Shown here one piece after another: positions 30,580 through 42,999 of a DNA stretch of 64,000 nt (its first letter is position 1; each line of letters opens with the position of its first letter). The position numbers and the translations under genes are program-made. Source of the DNA: Haematococcus lacustris (taxonomy: Eukaryota > Chlorophyta > Chlorophyceae > Chlamydomonadales > Haematococcaceae); assembly GCA_030144725.1 (NCBI GenBank), contig JASKMD010000013.1, forward strand, positions 2,008,322-2,072,321, in the 5' to 3' direction. Below the pieces are notes generated by a model. That model searched no databases. It saw only the letters and a program-made list of their open reading frames with translations, and was not told where the DNA came from.

Positions 30580-33500
30580 ATGCCGGAACGACCGCCCTTG
30601 GACCCCGTATGGCAAACATACATTATTCAGGCCCACGGCACAGGTAGGCCGCCCTCTTGCCATTCAGTTCTGGTTTTCAATACTGTGGTGCGTCTGCGGC
30701 TCTGCATTCTGCAGCGTAGCCCTCACCTCTGCGGGTTTGTTCCGTGCGCTTGCAAGCTATGCAACACCCAGACCCTGAATCTAGCAGCACCACGCCATCC
30801 TCTGGCTTGCACCTCATTCGCCGCACCCCCCGCGACACACCCATCATCAACATAAGACTGGTTGTCTGTGATGGGCATGGCTGCGCATGTGCCATCCTCT
30901 CCCTGCCTGCAGGCTCGCCCCCACCATATCAGGCAACCGCAGGCAGCCCTCTGGGCAGTCCGGCCCACCAGTCAGCCCCAGCGCAGCGCAGCCCAGCAGC
31001 CGCAGCCCACAGCCCCCCCAGCAGCAGGAGCCCAGCAACCGCAGCCCACAGCCCCTCCAACAGCAGGAGCCCAGCTTACCAGCCCACAACACAGCTGAGC
31101 AGCACTGAGTTGGAGCTGCAGGGCGCCCGGGGTACCTATGACCACTTCCATGCCCCCTGGAACCAGCACAACAAGTTCCTGGCCAGTGCCAGGTGACCAG
31201 CAGCGCTGCCGCCGCGCCCTGCTCTCATTGCTCCACCCAGTTGCCCCTAAACACTCGCCCCTGCAGCACACGCCCCTCCCCACTCACCCCCAAGCAGCTG
31301 CCACAGCTGCCGTCTCTCCTGACCTCACCTGATCTCCTTCACAACCCCTCCTCGCCACCACTGCCTGCACCACCACCACCACCACCATCATCATCATCGC
31401 TAGTGCTACCATCATCTCCATTGTTGATACCCCCATTGTACCATCACGTTGCCCAAAGCATGTCAATACCTACACCGTAATGTAAACTAATGTAAGCTGA
31501 TGACAGCTCAAGAAGGGGGCACATACTACTGTGCCACAGCGGGCTGGGTCTTGGGTGGCTTGTCTCGCACCCGCACCCCCCAGCGGTTGCCGCCACCGCA
31601 GCTGCCCCTACCCCGCCCACCACCATCCCCTGTTGCTAGTGCTGCCATCCTCCCCTGTTGCTGGCATCCCCTACACCACCACCTGCCGCTGCCATGCCCT
31701 TTGTTCAGGGCCAGTGATCGGGCCGCGTACCGGGACATCCCCCGCATGCCCCCTCCCCCTTTTGACAAGTCAGGTGATGGCCAGGGCGTTGGCGTAGGGC
31801 AGGGGTGAGGGTGGGCAGTCATGAACATAGGGCAGGGGTGAGGGTGGGCAGTCATGGGTCTGGCTGCCCCTCAGCATCAGTGGTGAGGGAGGTTGCAGCC
31901 GGGAAATGGCTTGGTTGGCGGGGTGGCAGGGCAGGACCTAGCAGCCAGTGCCCTCAGCCGTGAGTCAGTGCTAGTCAGCCGCCATGTAGCTCTCACTCTT
32001 CTTACACCGCCCACCCCTTGGCCCAAGCCTGGAGGTTGGTGGCCACCCCCAGGGAGGGGTGATGGCGTAAGGGGGGGGAGGTGGGCTAGACAGGGCAGGG
32101 TCAGGGCGTGAGTCAGGGTGTTGCTTGCAGTGCTGCCCTGCTTTCCCATGCTGCTGCCAGTGTGGCGATCAGGGCTCAGGGCTGCAGCAGGCTGCTGGTG
32201 AAGAGCAAGGCACCAGGGGGGGTGGGGGGGGCAGGGCAGGGCAGGCAGGCAGGCAGGAGGGGCCTGCTTGTCTGTCACCCTGTGGCCACCCAGCCCCCTG
32301 GCCCCTCTCCCCTGGCCCTGCAGGCAGGTCCAGCATGCGCCCGGCATCAGCCCCGAGGCCCCGCACTGCGGGCAGCAGCAGCCCGGGCCGCCCAGCCCCC
32401 CGGCCCCTGGGTGCAGCCCCTACCTCCCTGCTGGACAACATGGTGACCTTCACAGGTGCAGCTGGGCCAGCGCGGGGGGGGAGGGGCAGGGAGACGAGGG
32501 GAGGGGTAGGGGGACGAGGGGAGGGGCAGGGGTAGTGGGGAGTAGGCGTGTGGAGCAATGGAGGGGAGGGGGGGGGCGGGGCAGGCTGAGTTGATTGCTG
32601 AACTGGCAGCAGTGGGGCAGAGGGAAGCTGGGGAAGCTGCAGGCTGCTGACCACGCTGCTGTTGGCCATGTTGCAGCAAGCACACTGCCGCTGCTGCTGC
32701 TGCTGCCGCTGCTGCTGCTGCTGCCCCTCAGGCGCCCCCTGCTACACAGTGAGTGCGCTGATAGAGGCGGACCTGCAGGAGGGCTGCCCTGTGGCGGGGC
32801 CCCTCACACCCTCACACAAAGGTGATGCCCTGCCAGCACCACACACAACACACGCCCTGCGACAACCCCCCCATACCCCCCCCGCCCTCCCCTGGCAGCC
32901 AGCACCCTGTTAGCAGCCAGCAACAAGGGTCCTGCGGCACCCCCCCTCCTCAGCCTCCCCTTCCCACACACTCTTCCCCCCCTCGCTCCCTCCAGATCCC
33001 CTTCTCACTCCCACAGTCACACTTCTGCTCACCCTTCTCAGTTTTTCCCTCCCTACTCCCTCCCTCCTCCTGTTCCGCCCCTCCTCCCTCTCCCTCCTAC
33101 GGGACCCCCCCAATCCCCTCTCCTCCTCCCCCTCCCCCTCTCCTCCTTCCACCCCCCCTCCCCCTCCCCCTCTCCTCCTTCCAACCCCCCTCCCCCTCCC
33201 CTCTCCTCCTTCCAACCCCCCTCCCCCTCCCCCTCTCCTCCTTCCAACCCCCCTCCCCCTCCCCTCTCCTCCTTCCAACCCCCCTCCCCCTCCCCCTCTC
33301 CTCCTTCCAACCCCCCTCCCCCTCCCCCTCTCCTCCTTCCAACCCCCCTCCCCCTCCCCCTCTCCTGCACTAACCCAGTGTCACGGCCCTCCCCAGCTGC
33401 CGACCCTGCCCCTCCCCCCTTCACCGCAGGCAGCCCTGCCAGCCAAGCCGGCCCCCCCCATGAGCTGGGCAGCAGCAGGGTGGCCCGGGTACTGACCTAC

Positions 33501-36500
33501 GCGGTGCCCCCCAGCGGGCTAGGCTACGGTGAGGGCGGGGTACGCCCCTTCCACCAGGACTACCGACACTACAAGTACTTCGGCTTTGCAGGTCAGGCCA
33601 GGTCAGGCCAGGGGGCAGCGCCTGGGCCCTCTGCCCCTCCTGGCAGCTCACTGGGCGGTGCGACGCAGGCTGCTGTGTTGAAGCAGGAGCCCCCTGCCCT
33701 GCCCTGCCCTGCCCTGCCCTGCCCTGCCCTGCCCTGCCCTGCCCTGCCCTGCCCTGCCCTGCCCTGCCCTGCCCTGCCCTGCCCTGCCCTGCCCTGCCCT
33801 GCCCTGCCCTGCCCTGCCCTGCCCTGCCCTGCCCTGCCCTGCCCTGCCCTGCCCTGCCCTGCCCTGCCCTGCCCTGCCCTGCCCTGCCCTGCCCTACCCT
33901 GCCCTGCCCTGCCCTGCTCAGCCCTGCCCTGCCCTGCCCTGCCCTGCCCTGCCCTGCCCTGCCCTGCCCTGCCCTGCCCTGCCCTACCCTGCCCTGCCCT
34001 GCCCTGCTCAGCCCTGCCCTGCCCTGCTCAGCCCTGCCCTGCCCTGCCCTGCCCTGCCCTGCCCTGCCCTGCCCTGCCCTGCCCTGCCCTGCCCTGCCCT
34101 GCCCTGCCCTGCCCTGCCCTGCCCTGCCCTGCTCAGCCCTGCCCTGCCCTGCTCAGCCCTGCCCTGTCCTGCTCAGCCCTGCTGTGGCTCATCCTACCCT
34201 GCCCTGCTGTGCCCTGCCCTGCTCTGCATGTGGTGTTGATGCCAGGGTCCCATGCCGTGCCCTGACCAGCTGTGCCATGCCGTGCCCAGCCCAGTGCAGT
34301 CCTGGCTCTGCAGCATTCTGTCCCTTCCTGACCTGTCCTGGGCTGGGGCAGCGCTCACAGGTCAGGTCCTGTTGCCACATATGAGGCTGGAGGCTGAGAA
34401 GGTGGGGGGGCGGGCCGCAAGCCCTCTCGCCCTGCTCCCGCTCCTGACCCCTCCCTCCTGCTCCCTCCCGCCCCCCACAGCGCATTCTCCCACCTGACCT
34501 GGCCTGGCCTGACCTGACCTGCAGGCCGCGGCGCCAAGACCTCCTGGGCCCACAACCCCAAGTATGCCCAGTGAGTGGTCAGTGGCCATGGCGCCAGGCA
34601 GACGCCAGGGGGCAGGGTGGACAGGCTCGACAGCTGATACGCGGAACAGCAAGCAGGGCAGCCACAAGCAAAGGGGGTGGCAGGAGGGGGGGTCCACCCC
34701 CAGGGGGCTGCCAGCGCCAGCAGGCGGGGTGTGCTGGGAGGGAGTGGGGCGCAGCAGGAGCAGGGTGGGAGGGAGTGGGGCCGGGTCGGGCGGGTTGGGG
34801 CCCGGCAGGCAGGGGGCCACACTGGGAACCATAGGAGTGACGAGGCAGGCCTGACGATGAGGGGCCAGGCAGGCCAGCTGGGCAGCTGGGTCGGTAGGCA
34901 GGCGGTTGGGCCGGAGAAGGGCAGCTGTACAAAGCAAGCGGCCCCCCTCCTCCTCCTCCTCCTCCTCAGCCTTGACTCCTGTGTGGCGGCAGGACCTACG
35001 AGCACCACCCCAGCCCAGCAGCTCAGGCAGCGTGGGCGGCTGTACCCCCTCAGCCTGACCCAGGGCCAGAGCTGCAGCCGCTCACCCCAGTGCAGGTGGC
35101 CTTAGTGGGGCAGTTCAGGTGAGGACGCCAGGGGGTGAGGCGGTGGGGGTTAGCGGAGGCAGTGGGTGCCTCCTAGAAAGAGGGGGGGGTGGGCGGTCCA
35201 ACTCATTGGCCCGACCCTGTCTTGGGTTGCCAGCGAAGGCACGAGAGAGGTGTGTTGGGGTGCAGCAGCCCCCTGGCAGGGCTGGCTGGTGTCTAGTGCT
35301 GGCTGGACCTGCTGGCTTGGCCAAACCTGGGGCAAACACTGGCATGAGTATGGGACAGCTGTCACTGGTGCGGTGGTGGACAAGGTGCCTGGTGCAGCAC
35401 CTGGTGGCACAGGGGAGGGTGGCAGCTGCGCTGTGGACGTGCTTGTCTGAGCAGTACAACTGCTGGTGGTGGTGTGGTGATGCTGGGGTGTGCGTGACTG
35501 GTGCGCAGTGGAGCAGACGTGCCGCTGGTTACAGCTGACTCAGCAGACGAGCTGGTAGCCAGAGAGCACCAGCAGATCGCAGCAGCCTGCGAGCAGCGCT
35601 GGTGTGTCTGGCGCTGTGCGGAGCCTTGAGCCGCGCCCAGGCCGCCTGTTCGACGTTGAACACCCTCAGCCTCGTTGGAGACCCCTGTCTGGCTGCCGCG
35701 CAGGCAACATCTTCACGAGCGCGAAGGCGGGTCTCCAAGTCCAACCGCCAACCGATCGCTCGCGACCAACAGGCCGGGCAGTGCGCGCCCCGCTCCGCGG
35801 TCGCCGCTCCCGACAGAGATACTTGGTGAGCGCTTGCAGGAGCAGCTGTGGACGATTTCGAAGGGCGGGAGGAGCTGCGCCGCAGGCTGTGGCTGCCATC
35901 ACGCCAGCCTTTCTCACTCTCATGTCCCAGAACGTGCATACTGGGCATGTCAGCACCAGGCTGTGTCTCTGGCATAGACCCTGACATCTGCCTTCGAGCT
36001 CAGTGTTGTGAGCCGCCCTAGGCTGCTCCTGTCCCCACACCTATCCCCCAGGACGCGCCTTGCGCCTCAGTATGCGCATACACTTTTCCTTTCCTTGGCA
36101 TGTCCAGCGCATATCTCCCGTACAACTAAGCTCACCAGCTCCCGCATGCTGTGGCTGCCCTCAAGTGCCACCACCAGCCCTGCACCCAGTGGGGTCTGGC
36201 CCTGGCTCAACCCCAGCGCATAGAAGAAGGGAGGAGCATCCGCCTGGGGTGCAGCCTGCTCCTACCACCTAAACCCTACAGCCCCAGCGCATACAGCTTG
36301 TCTATCTGGGGCAGGGCCACGCTGACCTGCAACCATGGGAGGCTCAGGGAGGTTGCAACTCACTCACTAGCTATGGCCCGACATCAGGTCCATGTCGCCT
36401 GGGTTACTTGCCACCAGCGCCTTCACCGTTGCTAGCACTCGCCGGCACCAGGGCATCATCACTGCCCCTTCCTGCACCACCACCACTTCCCTGTCCCTCC

Positions 36501-37411
36501 TGATGCCTCACTTCACCCCAACCTACCATCTCTCCTCCTTTCCCCAGAAAAGCCAAGTCAGCTGCATGATCTGCAGTGATGTGCACCCTTGTGATGTGCT
36601 GCAGAGCCGTACAAGCAGCATGTCAGCATCGCAACCGCCGCGCCCTTGTCCCCGGCGGAGGCTCGCGACCGCCAGCGCACCGACCGGGTGAGCGAGCGAG
36701 CGACTGACCGACGGGGGTCCTGCTGGGCTTTTCGACCACTGGTCTGGGACATTTGCATTTGCATTTGTGCGGCCGGATGAGACCACGCAGTCGGGTTGCT
36801 GCTGGGTGGTTAGGGTAGTTATGGTTAAGTCCGAGCAACAACCTCACCCTGAACACTGGGCGTTGAGGAAGGGAGGACTTCAGGGGCTGGCAGGTTCAAA
36901 CACTTGCCTCACTGCACACACCAGCCCCCTCAGTTGGGTAGTGCCAGCAGGTGGTGGTGAGGTTGGCATGTGGCTCCGCCAGGGGGTGGGTCTGTGCTAG
37001 GCCTGATGCCCGCAGGGCAGTCAGACACAGGGCGGGGGTTAGAGCAGCACCCTCACAGTCGAGGGTTAGCAACATGGTCAAACACAGTCACGGGCGGTGT
37101 GTGGTGCACTCTGTGGTGTCGGACCTAGCCACCAGGATATGAGTTGCGGCCCTGGTGAGAAAGGGGCTGTGTCACCCCAGCAGACGAGTGACCCAATGTA
37201 GGTGCTTGTGTGTATAAGCGCGCACCCACCCACCCTACCCCGATTACCCGACCTGGAGGTGGTAAGAAAGGAGGCACCAGGCGTCAGTGCTGGGTGTGGG
37301 TGTGCAGGCGCTGGTTACCACCTACAGGCAGCCGGCGCCCAGTGACCTGATGCTGGCTGAGAACCCGTCACCCCACTGTGGCTCCCAGTCGCCCTTCCAC
37401 CAGCGCTACAA
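30580..37411 (+). CDS. unknown Pro/Ser/Tyr/His-rich multi-exon gene, cut by the assembly gap (copy A)
   Basis: Exons with good sites and agreeing phases: 30580-30643 (start MPERPPLDPVWQTYIIQAHG), 30913-31192, 31709-31773, then 32732-32821, 33397-33591, 34525-34570, 34993-35118. Others are probable but with unsure edges: about 32130-32210, 32324-32455 (GAAPTSLLDNMVTFT), about 35540-35595, 36605-36689 (YKQHVSIATAAPLSPAEARD) and 37328-37411 (ENPSPHCGSQSPFHQRYK). The coding text is poor in hydrophobic helices and has recurring aromatic-basic motifs (TYDHFHAPWNQHNKF, FHQDYRHYKYFGFAGRG, SWAHNPKYAQTYEHHPS). I do not recognise the family. Short Tyr/His/Pro motifs of this kind are common in axonemal microtubule inner proteins, so a flagellar role is a guess. 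The 3' end lies in or beyond the gap. Confidence 0.7.
31466..31600 (-). mobile_element. internally deleted Fanzor-type element in intron 2 (copy A)
   Basis: The stretch TAAGCTGATGACAGCTC to GGTGGCTTGTCTCGC matches the Fanzor 3' end at 61,937-62,013. It is joined directly to CCCCCAGCGGTTGCCGCC, the sequence that borders the Fanzor N-terminal side at about 63,587-63,610 in copy B. About 1.6 kb present in copy B is absent. Confidence 0.7.
33118..33362. repeat. about 35-37-bp pyrimidine-rich minisatellite
   Basis: A unit CTCTCCTCCTTCCAACCCCC followed by CTCCCCCTCCCC is repeated seven times in the intron before the exon at 33,397. A pure-pyrimidine strand of this kind can form triplex or slipped structures. 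Confidence 0.9.
33690..34215. repeat. (CCCTG)n array, about 500 bp
   Basis: About 95 CCCTG pentamers with scattered CTCAG and CCCTA variants, in the intron between exons ending at 33,591 and starting at 34,525. The 200-residue (ALPCP)n frame is an artefact. Confidence 0.97.
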
Positions 37412-37716
37412 GTAAGCTAGGGGCGGGAGGGCTGATGGGAGGGCAGGGGGGAGGGCAAGAGGGTCTCACACCCAATCTCACACCCTGCCACCTCCCTGCC
37501 ATGCAACTTGAGGGGGGCCTTCCCACAGTCCCAGGCGGAGGGTGACTCGGCAGGGGTGAGGCTGGAGGGCAGGCGGGAGGAGGGAGCAAGCACGGGCAGG
37601 GAGCGGTTAGCAGCAGCGGTGGTCCAGGAGATGCTGCCCTAACACTGTCGGTGGACAATGGTTGGTGCTGAGGGTGCTGAGGGGACTGAGGTGGGGTGCA
37701 GGGGTGATGCTGCATG

Positions 37717-38216
37717 NNNNNNNNNNNNNNNNNNNNNNNNNNNNNNNNNNNNNNNNNNNNNNNNNNNNNNNNNNNNNNNNNNNNNNNNNNNNNNNNNNNN
37801 NNNNNNNNNNNNNNNNNNNNNNNNNNNNNNNNNNNNNNNNNNNNNNNNNNNNNNNNNNNNNNNNNNNNNNNNNNNNNNNNNNNNNNNNNNNNNNNNNNNN
37901 NNNNNNNNNNNNNNNNNNNNNNNNNNNNNNNNNNNNNNNNNNNNNNNNNNNNNNNNNNNNNNNNNNNNNNNNNNNNNNNNNNNNNNNNNNNNNNNNNNNN
38001 NNNNNNNNNNNNNNNNNNNNNNNNNNNNNNNNNNNNNNNNNNNNNNNNNNNNNNNNNNNNNNNNNNNNNNNNNNNNNNNNNNNNNNNNNNNNNNNNNNNN
38101 NNNNNNNNNNNNNNNNNNNNNNNNNNNNNNNNNNNNNNNNNNNNNNNNNNNNNNNNNNNNNNNNNNNNNNNNNNNNNNNNNNNNNNNNNNNNNNNNNNNN
38201 NNNNNNNNNNNNNNNN
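37717..38216. other. assembly gap, exactly 500 N
   Basis: A fixed-length gap of the kind scaffolding software inserts; the true distance is unknown. Frames spanning it are meaningless. The base after the gap falls in the middle of a transporter gene copy. Confidence 1.
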
Positions 38217-38228
38217 CCCCCGCCTCAC

Positions 38229-39045
38229 CCGCTGGTGAACAAGCAGTTGATGAGCTGCCAGATGTAGCCTGACCAGGTGAAGCGCAGGTCCGTCATGCCG
38301 CTGGCCAGGGCTGAGGCCAGCATGAGGAAGATGCAAGTCCACACAGGCCAACCGTAGGAGCGGCCGAAAAAAAAGTAGTCCCCGCCGATGGTGAGGAAGT
38401 TGCTCAGGGTTCTTTAGCACTGTGAACATGCCTGGCATGTGGCAGGCAGCAGGCAGGCAGGCAGGTTGAGGGGAGGAGGCTGCTCAGCTGGTGGGCTTGA
38501 ATGCTGCTGCTGCGGCGGCGGCTGATGATGATGAACACCCCCCACTCCATGAACTCACCAACCCCAATGAGTTTTAGGGCAAAGGAAGGAAGACACCAGC
38601 ATTCCCACAAAGAGCAGGTTCACAGGGAACCACAGCTTGATGATTTCCCATTTCAGGGGCTCGATGGGGTCTTTCAAGAAGCCCAGTGCCTCACAAGATT
38701 TAACGAGGAAGACAGACTGCAGGCAGCGAAGGAGTCCAGTCAGATGAAGCTGCTCATTGAGTTGACCTGGGAATTGTTGAGCTGTGGCATCTGCACGCCA
38801 CTAGTGCGCAGTGGAAGAGTAGGAGAGTGTTTGGGCAGCCGAAGTTGAAGCTGGACAGCGCATGCTTGTTGAAGAGGACGAGACATGAGCTGGTGACGAC
38901 GTACGCCACCCCGGCCAGCAAGATGATTCGCTCAGGTTGAACTCGAGGTTGTGAAAGCGGCAAGGGCGGCATCGGCTTCGAAATGTCGACTAAGAGGGGG
39001 GGTGTTTATCTTGACGTGCTGCAGTGCGAGCAGCGCACAGTACAT
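38229..39045 (-). pseudogene. nucleotide-sugar transporter, 5' three exons, copy B, frameshifted
   Basis: Exons 39045-38802, 38716-38559 and 38431-38229 match the intact gene at 18423-17608. Each is one base longer (244, 158 and 203 against 243, 157 and 202), so the frame is lost in all three. Two of the extra bases are in G or A runs (AAGAGGGGGGG; TTGCTCAGGG), typical of uncorrected long-read errors as well as of decay. The remaining four exons would lie in the gap or be absent. Confidence 0.85.
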
Positions 39046-39558
39046 GCAAGCGGGTGCAGCGGGGCCGCAGTACAGTGCGCACCTCGGGGCTTACGGCACG
39101 CTGCCAGGGGAGGGCCTTGGGCCACAGCGTCCGCGCTGCTAATCCGGGGGGTTTTCATTGATTAAATTTGGACAGATGACTGTTTGTTCGGAGTACACCA
39201 TTTTTTAAAACATTTACCCCCTTTCCCCCCAACGACATAATGATTGTTACGGAGCCGGTTTTAGCTGTATCATGAGGGTGTGTACTGCTGTGTAGACAAC
39301 AGGTAGGTTGAGCGATTAATTATCATGGGTTCATGTCATAGACATTGACGGATCAAACAGTAGGGCGCTGACCAATGAGGCCCTACATCACTCGCGGCTG
39401 CTTGTGAGCCCACTCAGCCATTCTATGTCCTTAACTATTAATGTACTTTCTGACTACCTAGCCCGGAAGCACGGAAGCAGACTTGTGTCTATGCCTGTCA
39501 TGTTGAGAGTGCTTCCAAGTCTTTCTTTGCATTGCACTGGTGATGTGAAACATGGGTG

Positions 39559-40860
39559 TCAGGGCGCCTCAATGGCAGCCGCATCCATGCCCATGTACAT
39601 GCTCCTGCCCCATCCTTCGCTCCCCTTCCCACCCGCCCCCACAGCTTGCTTCAACAGCTCCAGCAAGACATGCATGCGAGCATGCATCAAGGCATTGACT
39701 GGCAGCCCTGACCCTGACCCTGACCCTGACCCAGCACTTGCACCTGTATCAACCCCTGCCTGGTGCCCCAGCAATGCGTGAGCAGCTGACCCCGCTGCAG
39801 GCTGCTGCGGCCACTGGCTGGCAGCAATGCGCACGGAGCGCCAGCCATGGGCTGCTGCTAGCACCTGCTCCCGTGTGCGCTCTAGAGCGTAGGCACGGGC
39901 CCTGGCTGCTGGGCTGCTGGGCTGCGGCTGGTCCCCCTCCACTGAGAAGGCCACCTGAAAGGGGGACAGCAGGGCAGGGTCTGGACCTTAGCAGTGCATG
40001 AGGGCAGGGCTGCATGCTGCTGCAATGCGGGCGCATGGGGCCGTAGAGCATGAGACAGTGTGTTACCAGGTACCAGGGCAGCTGCCAGGTGTGACCAGTG
40101 TGACAGGGTGAGGGACAGGCCTGGTGCCCCTCCCACCCAGGCTGCTGACACCCAGGCTCTGCCACCAGACGGGGGTCCAGGCATTGAGTGCCTAGGCCTT
40201 GTCCTGCGGCGGGCTAAGAACCCTGGGTGGGTGGGTGGGGGTCATAATATGTGGCAGGCTGCAGGCATGGTGGGTTGCCGTGCCCCACCTGCACCCCCTG
40301 CGCCATGATGCCCAGCTCCACCTGCAGCCAGGGCATGGGGGTGGGGTGGGGTGGGGGTGGGGTGGGGTGGGGTGGGGTGGGGTGGGGTGGGGTGGGGTGG
40401 GGTGGGGTGGTGGTGGGGTGGGGTGGGGTGGGGTGGGGTGGGGTGGGGTGGGGTGGGGTGGGGTGGGGTGGGGTGGGGTGGGGTGGGGTGGGGTGGGGTG
40501 GGGTGGGGTGGGGTGGGGTGGGGTGGGGTGGGGTGGGGTGGGGTGGGGGTGGGGTGGGGTGGGGTGGGGTGGGGTGGGGTGGGGGTGGGGTGGGTGGTGG
40601 GGTGGGGGGTGGGGTGGGGGGGTGGGGGGTGGGGTGGGTGGGTGGGTGGGTGGGGGGGCAAGGTGTCAGGGCAGCAGGCCACCCACCAGCACAAGGTCTC
40701 CCACCATGCAGCCTATGCCTGGCTGCAGCCCCATGGGCACTCAGGGTGTGGTGCACTCGTCACGCAGCACAGGCCCCAGCTGGTCAGGGCTGGTGGGGTG
40801 GCCGGGTCCACCACCCAGGGGGGTCCAGGGGGCTGCCAGCAGGGGCCGGGGCCCTCCTGG
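39559..40860 (-). CDS. RAP-domain protein, C-terminal exons (copy B)
   Basis: The last exon, 39954-39559, has the same RAP core (VAFSVEGD, then the Arg-rich helix and SQWPQQ) and remains open. An indel changes the last 25 residues relative to copy A. The small VELGIMAQGVQ exon is at about 40,294-40,326; here V has become A in the middle. The preceding exon begins near 40,930 and carries small indels. See 18,941-20,711 for the family. Confidence 0.55.
40339..40658. repeat. (GGGGT)n array, about 320 bp (copy B)
   Basis: Same intron as the 730-bp array of copy A. Confidence 0.97.
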
Positions 40861-41059
40861 GTCAAGGGGGCTGCAGGGCCAATGCGGTGGAGGGGGCCGC
40901 CGGGGATGGTAGCTGCTGGCTTGTGCTGGAGGGGGCGTGAGGGGGGGCCGGGCAGCCAGGCGCTACGCGGTCTCCACCACAGGCAATGCACCGTCCAGAG
41001 ACTGCAGGCAGATTGGCACCGGGGAGTTGGCGGGGGGCCTGGGGCGGCTGGCCCCTGCC

Positions 41060-41243
41060 CTTGCCCCTTGCCCTGCCCCTGCCCCTGCCCCTGCCCCTGC
41101 CCCTGCCCCTGCCCCTGCCCCTGCCCCTGCCCCTGCCCCTGCCCCTGCCCCTGCCCCCTGCCCCTGCCCCTGCCCCTGCCCCTGCCCCTGCCCCTGCCCC
41201 TGCCCCTGCCCCTGCCCCTGCCCCTGCCCCTGCCCCTGCCCCT
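41060..41243. repeat. (CCCCTG)n array (copy B)
   Basis: About 30 hexamers; shorter than the copy A array. Confidence 0.97.
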
Positions 41244-42884
41244 TGCCACTGGACTAACCAAGGAACGGGTGAGTGGCGCGAAGTCGCTGCCTTGTCATCC
41301 TGTCCTATGCCGCACCTCGACATAGCTCGCGGTGGAGAGCAGAGCCGGGCAGGAGGCGCTTAGGGGATTGCGACCCGACAAACACGCAGCCCGCAGCACG
41401 GCCCGCATGGCTCCTTCAGGGTCGGTAGACGCGTTCAAATATCAGAGAGCGCTGCGATGCGCTGCCCTGAAGACGTCTACAATTTGTTTCAGTATTGAGC
41501 GTGCCGGATAAATTTATGATTGCAGTGCATGAAGCGTGAAGGGTTTCTCCGTGTAGGTACACGTATGCCGGGCTCAATCACCAGGCACAATTGGTTAGTC
41601 TAGCGTGCCCTGAACGTGTGGCCTGTCTGTACAGTAACGCTTTTTCAACGTTACAAAGATCTCAGGCCAACAAAACTCATTCAACAAGGAACATTCAACA
41701 AGATCTCAGGCAATACGACAGACTATGGCAGTGTCGTGATTGTCCCTGCAACCATATGCGCGTTTCCATCCTCGGTGCACTATGTACGTGATGGACAAAA
41801 TCGTCGCCCAGGTGTGGTGGTTGTGAAATCTATGCAATGTCGGCATGGGCCCCATCACGTATCCGCATGTGCGACAGGGCTATTGCGGCACAGGGAGCCC
41901 CGTCACTGACTTGGACACCTCGCGTCTCTTTCTCCCCCTGCTACCAGACGCCACATGCACATGCAAGCCTTACTAGCGGGCTGCAGGGGGCGAGCAATGC
42001 GGGCAGGCCAAGCACCAGCCTCTCAGCAGGTGGAACAGAGCTGATGTAGGGAGGTGGTACAGCTCTTCACAGCCTCCAGGGCTGGGCAGCTGGCAGTCTA
42101 TCACGACCTGCTGTATTGGGCTGCTGGCGCTGTGCTGGCCCTGGGGTGCTGTGCAGTGGACAGGGCGTCAGGCCCGCCTCTGTAGGTCCAGGCGCAGGCC
42201 AGGTGGAGGGAGGGGCAGGCAGCAGGTAGTCATGGGGGGGAGCAGGCTGAAGGCTGACACCTGAGGTCACACCAGGTCACACCAGGTCACATGAGGTGTC
42301 GTGTGTTTAGAGGTGACGTCAAGTCAGTGAGGCTTGCAATGAGGGCACATGGCAGGAGTGATAGTATATGACAGGAGTGTAGGTCCCAACACAAGGCAGC
42401 TGCCAGGATGGCAGCAGGCAAAGCTGGCTGGGTGCAGGGCTGGCTGGGTTTAGGTCCCGCCGGCTCCCGTGCCCAAGCGCCTGTGGCCGGCCTGTTATAC
42501 ATGTGGGGCCGGATGACAAGCGGAAGCAACGGCCATTTCCTTATGACCACATCACAGAAACATACGAACGTAGCATCGGGACGGAAAGCCGCAGTTGCTT
42601 TGCAAATCTCTGTAACCCACTGCCTTGCAGTTGGTGATGAAGGATCCCACATGTATAACAGTGATAATGGCTCCAACATGCACCGCTCCAGAACCCAAAC
42701 CCCCAGCCAGGCAACCAGGCAATGAGCTTGGACGCCAGCACATGCGCTAGCACATCCAGCCGCATGAACAGCCGCATGAACAGCCGCATGAACAGCCCAG
42801 TGATGGGCTAGGGCGCTGGTGGTGCACATCAGCTTGGCTGTGTGACAAAACAGCCACTGGTGCAGGTGCAGTACGGCAAGGCAA

Positions 42885-42985
42885 GAGGGGGAGGGGGAGG
42901 GGGAGGGGGAGGGGGAGGGGGAGGGGGAGGGGGAGGGGGAGGGGGAGGGGGAGGGGGAGGGGGAGGGGGAGGGGGAGGGGGAGGG
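42885..42985. repeat. (GGGGGA)n array (copy B)
   Basis: About 17 uniform hexamers; copy A has about 45 with variants. Confidence 0.97.
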
Positions 42986-42999
42986 CTGTGAAGTGAAGT

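Noticed and set aside
31876..31960. Possible extra exon of the unknown gene
   Set aside because: The stretch is part of a tandem duplication that copy B lacks, and phases do not fit the neighbouring exons.
33378..34265. 295-codon frame ending in (Ala-Leu-Pro-Cys-Pro)n
   Set aside because: Only 33,397-33,591 is an exon; the rest is the CCCTG array in the following intron.
37368..38438. Frames crossing the gap, including one of 356 codons
   Set aside because: They contain unknown bases and join two contigs; no real protein can be inferred.
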